Below, one piece after another: positions 23,453 to 35,379 of a stretch of 64,000 bases of DNA. Below the pieces are notes generated by a model. That model was given only the letters and a program-made list of their open reading frames with translations. It had not been told where the DNA came from and did not search any database. The DNA lies in contig NC_133169.1 in the NCBI RefSeq assembly GCF_040802235.1, forward strand, positions 46,197,034 through 46,261,033, given 5' to 3'. A program made the translations under genes and the position numbers. This DNA comes from Manis javanica. Its lineage: Eukaryota > Chordata > Mammalia > Pholidota > Manidae. Position 1 is the first letter of the stretch; the number at the start of each line of letters is the position of its first letter.

Positions 23453-25335
23453 AATCTGAGGCATAATGTCAAACAGCCAGCACATTATAGTCAGAGGGAA
23501 CTGTCATCATCTTCTAGAATCTGCCTGAGGACAGCACACTTAGTATCACTACGGATGTAGTTACACATGAAAGGAATGGCTTCCAAACCCCACAGCTTTA
23601 AAAGGCAATTATCTTTGTACTCATGAGCTCCCAAGACCACACTAAAAAGTGATGTCTTTAAATACGCATGGAAACACATCCTGCAGCTACTGTCCTGGGC
23701 TCAGTGCAGAGGGAGCAGGCAAAAATGCTCAGCTCCCCGTTTTCCCTAGGACAAGTTAGATGGCTTACTATCCCAGTTACTTCCTGAGGGTCGGTTTCTA
23801 ATTATCTTGCATTCTGAAGCTGACTGCAATCCTCCTTGAAGCCATAAAGGGTTGTGATATCTTCTCAGGCCTCCTCACCCAGGACTATTCCAACAGCAAA
23901 ACCAAGTCCAAGCTTCTCCCTTAAAGGAGCATGTCCGAATATCAAGAAGCCCAACCTTTATAGCTGCCACTTTACCATCCAGCTCAGAGAGCCAATGGGC
24001 TTGGCATTCTTGAGTGTCCCAGGACTACCTTCAACAAAGAGGCCCTTGTTAGCGGAAGTGCAGGCACTTCCCTTAGATGTCCTCACAGGCACTGTTCAGA
24101 AGGATAGGAGGTAAAAAGCCCAGCCCCCAGCTTCTCCCTCAAAGGGTTTTGACTGCCTGCTTTCCCAGGTGTCCCAGAGGGAGACAGTTCTACAGTCCAT
24201 ATGGAGGAGGTTACTGGGATCATCTAGGAACCTGGGAGGCCTGTGGAAATTTCTCCAAACTTCCTCCTGCTGGCATGCTCTCTGGATAAAAACAAATGTT
24301 TCCAAGGAAAGGAGCTTGTCCACAGAGCAAGTGCCCCAATTTTATGGCTGTCACCTGAGGAAACGGGTTCCAAATCACCAATTCCTGAGGCTGAATGTGG
24401 GTCCTGAAATTGCAAGTGTCCTGGGACCACATCAAAATAAGAGGCAGTTTAAAAGAGAAGTGTCACATATGATGTAGGTAGGCGGGACACGGGGAAGAAA
24501 GTATAACACAGAAAAGACAAGTACTGATTCTATAGCATCTTACTACACTGATGGACAGTGACTATAATGGGGTATGTGGTAGGGACTTGATGGTAGGGGG
24601 AGTCTGTTAACCACAATGTTGTTCATGTAATTGTACATTAATGATAGCAAAAAAAGCAAAGTACGAACAACTTCGAAGGCTATCCCCCTGTCAGCAGAGA
24701 AATAGTCGCAAAAACATAAGGCCAACAGTTTCTCCCTTGATGAGGATTAGCTGATGCATGATTTTAAGTTTCTAACTAAACTGCACCTGGGAGTGATGGG
24801 GCATTTAATTATTTCTCCAGGAACTTGGTCCACTGTGTGGGAGCTTCCTTCCAAATCACCCAGCAATTAAGTCTCCATATTCTCCTTGAAATGAACTTGT
24901 CCAACACCTACCAACCAGCGTTAATGGCCACAAGCCAAAGACTGGATCCTGTATCCTGTATCCCCTATCTTAGTCAGCTGACGGTGCTCAGCATTCATGA
25001 GACTCCATGACCACAGAGAACAAGGAGGTGGTTTTATACGGATGCACAAGCGCTCCTAGGGGCTATTCCCATAGATCGTTACAGAATGAGTAGCCAAAAT
25101 CACCTAGCTCATAGTATCTCCACATTGGGAGCAAGAGTGGTCCCCTAACGTCTTGAATTTCCCAGTGGCTGTCCACCATCAGGCTTCTAATCAGCCTGCA
25201 TCACGGAGCCCATGGAGCAGGCCACTATCACACCTTCTGGAACCTGAATGGATGTATAGGTATTTATGCTGCCTCTGAGCACTGACAGGCTTTGGCACAC
25301 CCTAATCTCCTGGGAACTGCATAAAAAAGGAGACA
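23453..25335 (+). mobile_element. Continuation of old L1 5'-UTR-like element
   Basis: Moderately GC sequence without a long frame. Related phrases recur (around 23900-24050 and 24300-24430: 'aaaggagc', 'tgtcc', 'tatagctg/tatggctg', 'tcccagga/tcctggga'), suggesting a loosely repeated structure like that in old L1M 5' UTRs. It is interrupted at 24488-24655 by a short L1 3' UTR piece. No protein was recognised. Confidence 0.45.
24488..24655 (+). mobile_element. Very short L1 3' UTR insertion
   Basis: Contains the characteristic 'tcttactacactgatggaca' word and the terminal 'catgtaattgtacattaatg' before an A-rich tail. About 165 bp of 3' UTR only, so severely 5'-truncated. No convincing target duplication was seen. 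Confidence 0.85.
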
Positions 25336-25499
25336 ATGGTTTGGATATATGCCAAATTTCATAAGTACCTGTAATCTTGGGCCAGGCTGAATGGTGAAGT
25401 TTATCCTATACAATGCTAGCACTCAAGACAGGGAGACTTGGCTCTTTTTAATGCACAAAAAGCAAAACAATGGGGAAGGGAAAATGAAGGAATTGGGAA

Positions 25500-25725
25500 A
25501 TATATGTCAAAACAAAAAACAAGGTAATTTACCATAAACCAAACCTACTGAAATAAGTATAAGTGATTGACATAACAGATAACAAGGTAATGTGCCCTCA
25601 ACATCATAGCACCCAAACATATAAAGAAACTTAACAGATCAGAAGGGGAAAGGCAAGCAATAATAATAGTAGTAGACTTCAATACCTCCACTTTCAACAT
25701 TTTTCTGTCGACAAGTAGTAACTGC
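25500..25725 (+). mobile_element. Sense L1 ORF2 internal fragment
   Basis: The 'catagcacccaaacatataaag' and 'agtagacttcaatacctcca' wording corresponds to the ORF2 segment between the endonuclease and reverse transcriptase domains. The frame is broken. Confidence 0.75.
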
Positions 25726-25832
25726 ACAAGTTGGGGTGAGGATATAACAACATGGTAACTGGGGAACCACTGTGCTGTATGCTTGAAACTAATACAAGAT
25801 TGTATATCAATTGTACTTCAGAACAAAAAGGA
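25726..25832 (+). mobile_element. L1 3' terminal fragment
   Basis: 'ttggggtgaggatataacaac' to 'gattgtatatcaattgtact' is the extreme end of an L1M 3' UTR. It is joined to the ORF2 fragment on its left by an internal deletion. Confidence 0.75.
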
Positions 25833-25834
25833 CA

Positions 25835-26690
25835 GAACCACTGAATAGACATGTTTTTCCACAGTTATAGTAGCCCACAGATCCATGAACAGGTGCTCGG
25901 CATCATTAGCCATGATGGACATGCACACAGGACCACCTGCCACCGCCTCACGCTTGTCAGAAGGGCTGTCTCACAGCTGTAAGAGGTGACCAGTGTCTCC
26001 CCAGCTGTGGGGAATAGGGGCTGTTGGGTGCTGTTGGTGGGAATTCAAATTAGTAGACACTACAGATAACAGTGTGGAATTTGCACAAAAATTAAAAATA
26101 GATCTAAATGATCGTGCAGACCCACTCTTGAGGAACCCAAAGAATATCCACACCCCCATATTCAGTGCACTATTTTCACAATAGAAACTACATGGGAACA
26201 GCCTACATGTCCATCATCAGATGAATAGATAAACAAAACATGTATATCATAATGGATTATTACTCAGCTATGAGATGAAGCAAATCGCGCCATTTGCAAT
26301 AACTTTGATGTAACTTGAGGGCACTATGCTAAGTCAGAGAAAGACAAATATTTTCTATATCACCTATATGTGGAATTGAAAAATGCTGAACTGATAGAAA
26401 AAGAGTGGTAGTTACCAGAGCTCGGGGGAGGGGAAATGGGTAAATACTGTTTAAAGGGTACACACTTTCTAGTTAGACCAAATTCTGGACATGTAATGTA
26501 CATCATGGTGATTGCAGCTAATAATAATGGTCTCATCACAGAAATAATGATAATTATGAAATGGATTGGAGGTGTTTGTAAATGTTATGGTGGCAATGAT
26601 TTAAAAATATATAAATGTATAAATCAACATATCGTGAACCTTAAACAATATCCTATGAATTGTATCCCTATAAACTGAAAAAAATTATGT
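25835..26690 (+). mobile_element. Old sense L1 3' part (L1M type)
   Basis: Contains a diverged ORF2 C-terminus and a long 3' UTR with 'catggtgattgcagctaata' at about 26505 and an A-rich end near 26685. More diverged than the copies at 22660 or 41197. Confidence 0.75.
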
Positions 26691-26699
26691 GAACAATGT

Positions 26700-26960
26700 A
26701 AGTTAATGGTGCTGATCAAAAAATCAATGCATAGCTTTTGACTCCCTGAAAACCTAACTATTATCTTACTGTTGACCCAAAGACTTACCAATTTAGACAG
26801 TAACAGTGAAGTCAATTAGCACAGATTTTGTATTATATGTATTATATATGTATTCTTACTGTAAAGTATGCTAGAGAAAAGAAAAAAATCCAATTGATAT
26901 GAATGTCAAAAGTATTTTCCATTTTATTTACTGAAAGAAATCTTCACATAAGTGGACTAG
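26700..26960. mobile_element. Tigger-like (TcMar) DNA transposon, left part
   Basis: 'gcatagcttttgactccctg', 'tgtattatatatgtattctta' and 'taaagtatgctagagaaaag' match a Tigger-family nonautonomous element as I remember it. The element's other end appears at 27283-27325, so it is split by an insert. Confidence 0.65.
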
Positions 26961-26961
26961 T

Positions 26962-27279
26962 TGTGGGTAAAACTGCAATATTTCCAGAATATCTCACCTG
27001 GTCGTAGTAGTGCATCTCCATACCAAAAGGTGTTTCCAAGGGGGTGGAAAGTAGTCCATCTGCATATCAGTAGGTAATTACAAGGTGTAGTGAAGAATAT
27101 CTGGATCTGAGAGGTTGGGTGGGACACCCTTCCTCAGCAGCCAGGCCACAAGAGACACTGGCAAGGAGAGTGGATGACTGCTTATTAGCAATAAATGTGT
27201 TTCTCCCACTTTATTTCTCCCTTTGACTGATTTCAGTTTCAAAGATATTTTGCCTCAAGACTTTTTCCTCGTAGTAACA
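26962..27279 (+). mobile_element. LTR-like insert splitting the Tigger element
   Basis: A 318-bp stretch starting TG and ending CA, with AATAAA at about 27190 followed by a pyrimidine-rich region, like a small LTR. It lies between two parts of one DNA transposon. No clear 4-6 bp target duplication was found, so the identity is tentative. Confidence 0.4.
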
Positions 27280-27282
27280 CCA

Positions 27283-27325
27283 TTGGAGTTTAAACCCATG
27301 TTCATTAAGGATCAACTGTAACCCT
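27283..27325. mobile_element. Tigger-like DNA transposon, right end
   Basis: 'tttaaacccatgttcattaa' and 'ggatcaactgta' resemble the terminal inverted repeat end of the element begun at 26700. Confidence 0.6.
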
Positions 27326-27499
27326 CATGATTTGAGGCACCACATAGGCAAAACACACAAGAAATTCCCCCACAAATACAATAATTACATTTATTCATAT
27401 TGAATGTGGCTGTTTGTATGTGTTTTTGTCTTCTGTTAATTTTAATAAATGCTATTATGAAACAAATTCAATTATTTCTTTGTTTAATTCAGATAAATT

Positions 27500-30400
27500 G
27501 GTGAGAAATTATGAAAATATAACTGTGGGAAATTTTGTGGGATGCTGCCACAGTGGTTCTAAAAGGAAAGTACTTAGTAGTAGAGGCTTCCCTCAAAAAA
27601 CAAGAACAACCCCAAATAAACAGTCTAAACTCACAACAACATAAACTAAAAAAAAAAAACAGGAACAAATGAAGCCCAAAGTTAGAAGGAGGGGCATATC
27701 AGAGAAGAAATAAATTGAGTAGGGAATAATGAAACAACAGAACAAAGCAGTGAAACAAAGAACTGATTCTTTGAAAACATAAACAAAATACAGAAACCCC
27801 TAGCCAGACACATCAATAAAAAAGAGAGAACCCAAAGAAACAAAATCAGAAACAAAAAAAAGCAAAACAATGCAAAAATACAAAGAACTAGAGAATTCTA
27901 TGAAAAAATATATGCCAATAAAATGGAGAACCCAGAAGAAATGAACAAATTCCTATAAAACAATAACCTTCTGAAGACTGTCCCAGGAAGGAGGAGAAGC
28001 TCTGAGCAAAACAACTACCAATAAACAAAATTGAATTAATAATCAAATAAATCCCAACAAACAAAATTCCAGGAACTTATGGCTAGCAAGCTGAATTCCA
28101 TCAAACATTTAGAGAAAAATAAGCCACTATTCTTAAAGTATTCCAAAAAGTAGAAGAGGAGAGAATACTCCCAAAGTCATTCTGTGAGGCCAGCATCACT
28201 CTATTACCAAAACCAGAAAAATACACTAAAAAAAGAAAAATTATAGATCAATATCCCAAATGAACATTGGATTAAAAAAATCAACAAAATATGAGCAAAG
28301 CAAATTCAAAAATACATCAAAATGATCATCCACCATGACCAAATGGAATTCATTCCAGGGATGCAAGGATTGTATGATATTTCTAATCAATTACTATGAT
28401 ACAGAACATTAACAAAAAGAAGGATAAAGGCATATGATCACTCAATTGATGCTGAAAAAGCATGAAAAAATTCAACATCCATTCATGAAAAAAACTCAAC
28501 AAAATAGGTATTGAGGGAATGTACCTTAAAATAATAAAGATTGCCTTATACACAAACCCACAGATAGCATTATACTCAAAGTTAAAATGCTGAAGGCTTT
28601 TCCTCTAAGATCAGAAGCAAGACAGGGATCCCATTCTCACCACTCTTACCCAACATAGTACTGGAGGTCCTAGCCATGGCAGTGAGACAAAACAAAGAAA
28701 TAAAAGGCATCCAGATTGCTAAGGAAGAAGTAAAACTGTCACTATTTGCAGAAGACATGATTCTATACTACATATAGAAAACTCTAAAGACTCCTCCAAA
28801 ATAGTATAAGAACTAATAACTGCATTCATCAAAGTTACAGGTACAAAATTAATATGCAGAAATCTGTTGCAGTCCTATATACTAAGAATGAAGTAGCAGA
28901 AAAAGAAATCAAGAAAACAATTCCATTTACAATTACATAAAAAAGAATAAAATACTTTGGAATAAACCTAACCAAGGAGGTAAAAGACCTATAATATGGA
29001 AAATATAAAACACTCAAGAGATAAATTAAAGAAGACACAAGCTAATGGAAATATATTGAATGCTGATGCATAGAAAGAAGTAAATATTGTCAGAGTGGCC
29101 ATTCTATCCAATGCATTTACAGATTCAATGCAATCCCTATCAAAATACCAATGGAATTTTTCAATGAACTAGAGCAAATAAACCTAAAATTCATATGGAA
29201 ACAGAAAAGACCCCAAGAGCCAAAGCAATCCTGAGAAAGACGAACAAAGCTAGGAGGATTATGCTCCCCAACTTCAAGCTCTACTACGATGTAGTCACTG
29301 TAATCAAAACAATTTTGTACTAGCACAGACCCATAGATGAATGGAAAGTAATAGAGAGCCCAGATATAAACCCATGAATATGTGTTCAATCAGTATATGA
29401 TAAACCACCCATGAATGTACGAGAAAAGACAGTCTCTTTAATAACTTGGCTTTGGAAAATTGGAGAGCTACATTGTATGAAAATGAAACTGGGTTTATTG
29501 TCTAACACCACACACAAAGATAAACTTAAATTTTATTAAAAACCTAAATGTGAGAGATGAAACCATCCAACTCTTAAAAGACAACATAAGCATGCACATT
29601 CTCTTTCTGGACATATCTCCCTGGGCAAGGGAAGTAAAATCAGAAAGGAACAAGTGAACTGCAGCACACTGAAAATCTTCTGTACAGCAAAGGACACCAT
29701 CAACAGAACAATAAAATAACCTACATTATGGCAGAATATATTCATAAATGATTTATCCAATAAGGGGTTATCTTCCAAAACATATAAAGAATGCATATAA
29801 TTCAACACCTAAAAAAAACAAAGCAATTAGAAAATGGGCAGAGGATCTGAATACATTTCTCCAGAGAAGAAATACCGATTGACAACAGACACATAAAAGA
29901 TACTCCACATTGCTAATTATCAGGAAACTGCAAATGAAAACCACAACAAGATATCTCCTCACACCAGTTAGAGTGACTGCTATCTAAAAGACAAGAAAAA
30001 ACAGACATTTGTGAGCATGTGGAGAAAAGCACACCCTCCTATGACACTGGTGGGAATGTAAATTGGGGAAGCCACTATGGAAAGCAGTATGTAGGTTCCT
30101 CATAAAATTAAAAATAGAAATACCATATAACCCAGTAACTCCACTTCTAGGAATTTACAGGAAGAAAACAATCTTTATTTCAAAAAGATATATGCACCTC
30201 TATGTTTATCACTGCATTATTTACAATAGCCAAAATATGGAAGCAACCAATGTGTCAATAGTAGATGAATGGATAAAGAAGAGGTGGTACATATACACCA
30301 TGGAATATTATTTAGCCAAGAAAGAGAGAATTCCTGCCATTTGAGGCTATTAATGGATCTAGATGTAATTATGCTATGTGAAATATACCAGGTAGAGAAA

Positions 30401-30785
30401 GGCAAATATCTTCTGATTTAACTTATTTGTGGAATCTAAAAACACAACAAAAAAGGAACAAAATAGAAGCAGATTCATAGACACTGATAAATGACTGGTG
30501 GTTACTGTGGGTGGAAGGATTTGGGTGGGTGGGTGGCGAAGGTGAGGGGGCTGTAGGGCACAAACATTCTTGATCATAAGCTGGTCACAGGGTTGGTAGT
30601 ACAGCATGGAGAATATAGCCATTGATTCTGTAACATCTTCCTCTGTTGACAAACAGTAAATTCACCAGTTGGTGTGAGGATTTAATAATATGGGTAACTA
30701 CTGAATGAGTGTGTTTTACACTTGAAAACAATCTAAGATTGTATATCAACTATATATCAATAAAAATACAAAATAAAATCAGAAA
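27500..30785 (+). mobile_element. Longest L1 copy: partial ORF2 to 3' end
   Basis: A 3.3-kb sense L1 that starts in ORF2 upstream of the reverse transcriptase and reaches the 3' UTR end near 30780. The reverse transcriptase catalytic box at 28745-28756 reads FAED rather than FADD, so a metal-binding aspartate is lost. Many stops and frameshifts occur throughout. The C-terminal region reads WKAVCRFLIKLKIEIPYNPV near 30080. Endonuclease and ORF1 are absent. The small open frames on the opposite strand across this block are shadows. Confidence 0.93.
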
Positions 30786-30789
30786 TATT

Positions 30790-31590
30790 ATAAAAAATTT
30801 GCCATGGGTATATTAAATGTCTTGCATTATTTTAAAGAACTTGCTTTCTAGTTCTAGCTTATTGAGTATTTTTATCATAATAGTGTATAATTTTACATAA
30901 TTCATTTTTTTAATCTGTTGGAATTTTTTCCCTTCATTTTATTTTTGTGTATTACCTTGACTGATTTTATTGCCTTGAAAAACCTTTGCAATCCTAAACT
31001 AAATCCCTAAACATTGTCTTATGGTGTATACTACTTTAATGTACTCTTGGTTTGAAACACTTGTATTTTTTGAGCATTTTCATATTAACGTTCATAAAAC
31101 ATATTGCTTTGCTGTGTTCTTTTCTCTTGATACCATTTCTATCCTTATTGTCAGTGTAATTCAGGCGTCGTACAAATAACTAGGAAGTGTTCTTGTCAAT
31201 TTTTTGTTTTTTCTTTTCTTTTTGATGATGTAGAGCACCATTGATCTTAATTCTTAAATATTGGTTAGACTATGCCAGCAAAGATATCTGATTTGGACTG
31301 GTTTGGTAGAGAGGTTTTTAAGTACTAACTCAATCTCTTGTGTTATATGTACACTAATATTTTATAAGTCTTCTTGTGCCTATAGTAGTAATACACGTTT
31401 TTTGGGGAATTGGTCCATTTCATCTAAATTATCAAATGTGTTGGCAGTTGTATGTTCACAGCATTCTCTTGTAATCATTGAATTTTTCACCCGCCCACTT
31501 GTAATAGTGCCCCCATTTTCTTTTTCGCTGTTATTTGCATCTTCTCTCTCCTTTTTTAGTCAGTCCAATTTGAGTTTGTCAACTTTGATC
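30790..31590 (-). mobile_element. Old antisense L1 ORF2 fragment
   Basis: Highly diverged reverse complement of ORF2 around and upstream of the reverse transcriptase ('ttgccttgaaaaacctttgc', 'ggtttggtagagaggttttt'). The subfamily is not assignable by eye. Confidence 0.6.
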
Positions 31591-31594
31591 TGTT

Positions 31595-34010
31595 CATTTT
31601 TTAATGTAAAAATGTAAAATTCACATAACTAAATTTAATATCTTAACCATGTTTAACTGCATAGGTCAGAGTTCCTACAACATTCCTACTGCAGGGAAAC
31701 CATCACCATCCATCCCACCACGTTTATCATCTGGGAAAACTGAAAACCCATTCAGCCCTGACTCCCATGCTTTTGCCCTGACCACTGACAATCATCAACC
31801 CACTTTCTGTCTGTGATTTTACTACTGTCAGTATCTCATATAAGTGGATTCATGTAGTGTGTGTTTTTGTTACCGACTTATTTCCCTTGGAATCACATTC
31901 TCGAGGTTTATCCATGTCGTACTCTATGACATAATTTCCTCCATTTTTACTGTTACTGATTATTCAGTTTTAGGTATGTGCCACATTTTTTTATCCACTC
32001 ATCTGTGGGACACATGACGTTTCCATGTTTCAGCTGTTGTGGATAATGCTGGTGAAAACATTCACACAGATCTCTCTTCATGACCTGGCTTTCCACTGTT
32101 AAGATAGATGCCCAGAAGGGGAATTGTTCCATCATATGGTAATTCTATTGTTAAATTTTTGTTAAAAAAATAACAACCTTTGTTAAAGTCTCGCACTGTT
32201 TTCCATGGTGTTTGTGCCGTTTTATGTTCTTGCCAACAGGGAATATTTCCTTATTCCTCCACATCCTCATCAATAGTCAGTATTATGTAATTTTTGCTTT
32301 GATGGCTCATTACAATTTTGACTTGTAATTCCTTAATGGCAAGTGATGTTGGGTATCTTTTCTGTTACTTTTATTTGTTTACCTTCTTGAAGAAAAGGCT
32401 CTTCAAGTCCCTTGTCCCTTTTTGACTGAGTTCTTTCTGTTGTGGACTTTTGGGAGTATCTACATATTCTAAGCATGAATCCCTTGTCAGACATTGATTT
32501 GCAAATATTTTCTCCCATTTTGTCACTTGCCTTTTTACTCTGCTGTCATTCTCTTTCATGTGCAAAATTTGAAAATTTTTCATAAAGTCCTATTTGTGGA
32601 TTTTTTTCTTTGTTGTCCTTGCCTTGATGTCATATTCCACAAATCATTGCCAATGTCAAAGACATTGCCATTAAGGTTTTGGCATTTTTTGAAGAGAATT
32701 TAAAAAATATTTTTAGATTCTGTATTTATGTTTTTCATAATTTTTAGAAAAATTTTTTATATCATCAACTTGTAGTCTTACTGATTTTCTCTACTCAATT
32801 TACTATTTTATCTTTTCTTTAATCTCTGTTATTTTCTTCTTCTGGCTTTTAAGCTCTATTTGTTTATTTCTTTTCCCTAGTTTCCGAGGTATAACTTCAG
32901 TTTATTGATAAAAGATCTCTTGTCTTTTTAATATAGTTCTTGAAAGTTGTAATTTTCTCTCTGAGCTCTGCTTTAACTTAATCCCATGAGTCTGACAGGC
33001 TGTTTAGTTTCATTTTTATAAAATTTTTCTCTAATTTCACTAGTAATTTCTTCAATGACACTTTGGTTTTTCTGAGAGTGTAGCTAATTGTCACATATTT
33101 ATAAATATTTGAGATTTACTTTTTTTGCTTCTAATTTTATCCCATTGTCATCTGAGAAGATACTTTTAAAAATAATATTTAAATATTAAAGTTGTTTTAA
33201 TGTATAAAATATGATAAATCTTGTAAAATGTCCCATGTTCATGAGAAAAAGAAGTATTCTATTTTGGGATGGAATGTTATCTCTCTATTACTCATGTCTA
33301 GTTAGCTCTGGGAATACTTTTTTCATTCTTTTGTAGGCTCTGTTATGTGGTGCATAAAAGTTTGTAATCTTCATATCTTGATGAATTAAAATGTTTATCA
33401 ACATGTCATTTACTGTTTTCTCTCATGACAATTTTACTTTGATTCTATTTGATATTAGTACTGGCTTTCAGGTTCTATTTTGGTTACTATTTTCCAAGTA
33501 TATCTTATTCTATCCATTGGTTTTCAACCTATTTGTATCTTTAGGTCTAAAGTGAATCTCTTATAAACTGAGAATGTTTAGTTCCTGTTATTTTTAACTT
33601 TTTATTATTCCAATTTCTGTCTAAATTGTGTAGCTTAATTCTTTTATACTTAAAATAATTTTCAATAGAGACAAATTCACTTATATTATTTTGCTACTTG
33701 TTCTCTGTACTTCTTATGCCTTCTCCCCCTTGATTCCTCCAATACTGCCTTTTTTGTATTTTATAAATTTTTTAGTATACTGTTTTTATTCTTTCCTTTT
33801 CATTTTCCATTCTGCACATTTTCAAATTGTTCACTAATGTTTACAAAGGGGATTACAAATAATATCTTAAGTTTATACCAAGGAAGTTTGAATTTATACA
33901 ATAGCATGAATTAATTATCTTCTTATCCAGCTCCTTCCTCCCATAATTGTGTTATTAGTGCCTTAAATAAACTTTATACACTGTATTGTCGTTAACATAC
34001 ATTTATTGCC
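31595..34010 (-). mobile_element. Old antisense L1 (3' UTR through endonuclease region)
   Basis: The 3' UTR-like part is 31595-31860 and the ORF2 C-terminal part 31860-32400. Reverse-complement ORF2 further upstream continues to about 33700, with wording of the endonuclease region ('ctaaagtgaatctcttataa' near 33546). The order 3' to 5' is preserved. Confidence 0.75.
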
Positions 34011-35375
34011 ATTGCTTTGTGCATTTGTCATTTAAAGAATATAGGACACAAATAATGTATTATAAGTCAACAAAATGATACTAGCTTTTGTACTAAAAAA
34101 AGACTCCATAGATTTAGCTCAACCAGGAAGGTCCATGTTTTGTACTTCTTGTGACTAAGGTGTACATTTCTGACTGTGATTGATAATGTTTATAATGTTT
34201 TGTTGACATCTGGATATTTTGAATATTGTACTGTATTGACTCCGGAATAATGTTCCTTCTTTCTCACTGGATTGGTGAATTTAAGCACATTTTTCATCAC
34301 ATGCTGGCTGAGAAGCTATTTAAGAGGTTATTAAAACAGTGGTCACACAAAGCTTCTCCACTAGTGAATCAAAAATGTCAAACAAAGCATACATTCATGT
34401 TTCTTGAATGGAACGGTCCTTATTACTTAATTTAGCATCTACAGCCTACAATAGGAACATGCATCATATTTCCATGTATACCTGATATGGGATGGGGTAT
34501 TGGGGGTGATTGACTCCATGTAAAAAATGAAACTCACCAAAATTTACCAGCCTTGTACTTCATCAAGCATGTTCCAGAATGCTGCAAGTAGTCGACTAGG
34601 GTCTGGTGCTTGGAAATAGTTTTTCTACCAAACGCCTTTAGCTGAATATTTATTCTTTGGTTGAGGGACTGACTCCTGGTGCTCTGCACTCTAACGTCTT
34701 CCTTGATATAGTTTTTGCTTTGTATTTTTCAGGATGTATTTCCAGGGATAATTTTTATTTATTTATCTACTGTGCAGATATGTAAAAATATAAAATTCTT
34801 ATGGAAGAATTATCTTCTAGATTGTATTGTTTTAATGAGAAATATACTTTGCCCTCTATATTTATTCTCTATATATATCAGTTTCTTTTTTCTTCTATTT
34901 GTGTCTTTTCTCTTTTAGATATTCCTCTTCTCACTTCATTATTTTTTGACTTGGTGAAATTTTCTTCATGTTTCTAGTTGCAATGCATTGTTCTTAGAAA
35001 TGTGAATTTAACATCATCACATTTGTAGAAATCTGTCCATTATTTTTCAAATATTTCTCTGCTCTTTTTTCTTTTCTGAACTACAAATTTACATATTTAT
35101 ATACAATGATATGTCTATATATCTATACACACACACACATATATACATATATAACTACATATCTTCATTCAGTTGACATTTTTCTAGTTTCCTAAATAAT
35201 TTATGTCTTATTTTGTATAATTTCTATTTATATACCTTCAGCTTCAGGTAGTATGTTCTTCAATGTATAACCTACCACCATCCCTGTCCTGTGTCCACTA
35301 AATATATTGTCTATAATAAATAATTTATAATTTATTTATATATAAATTATTACATATAATAGATAAATTATATGT
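34011..35375. other. AT-rich DNA, possible diverged L1 5' region
   Basis: No gene was recognised. Pyrimidine-rich wording near 34850-35080 may be a decayed antisense L1 5' region. A short AC/AT simple repeat lies at about 35128-35155. Confidence 0.4.
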
Positions 35376-35379
35376 AATG

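Noticed and set aside
34226..34435. 69-codon frame suggesting a small gene
   Set aside because: Located in DNA bordered by decayed L1, with no recognisable motif or supporting signal.
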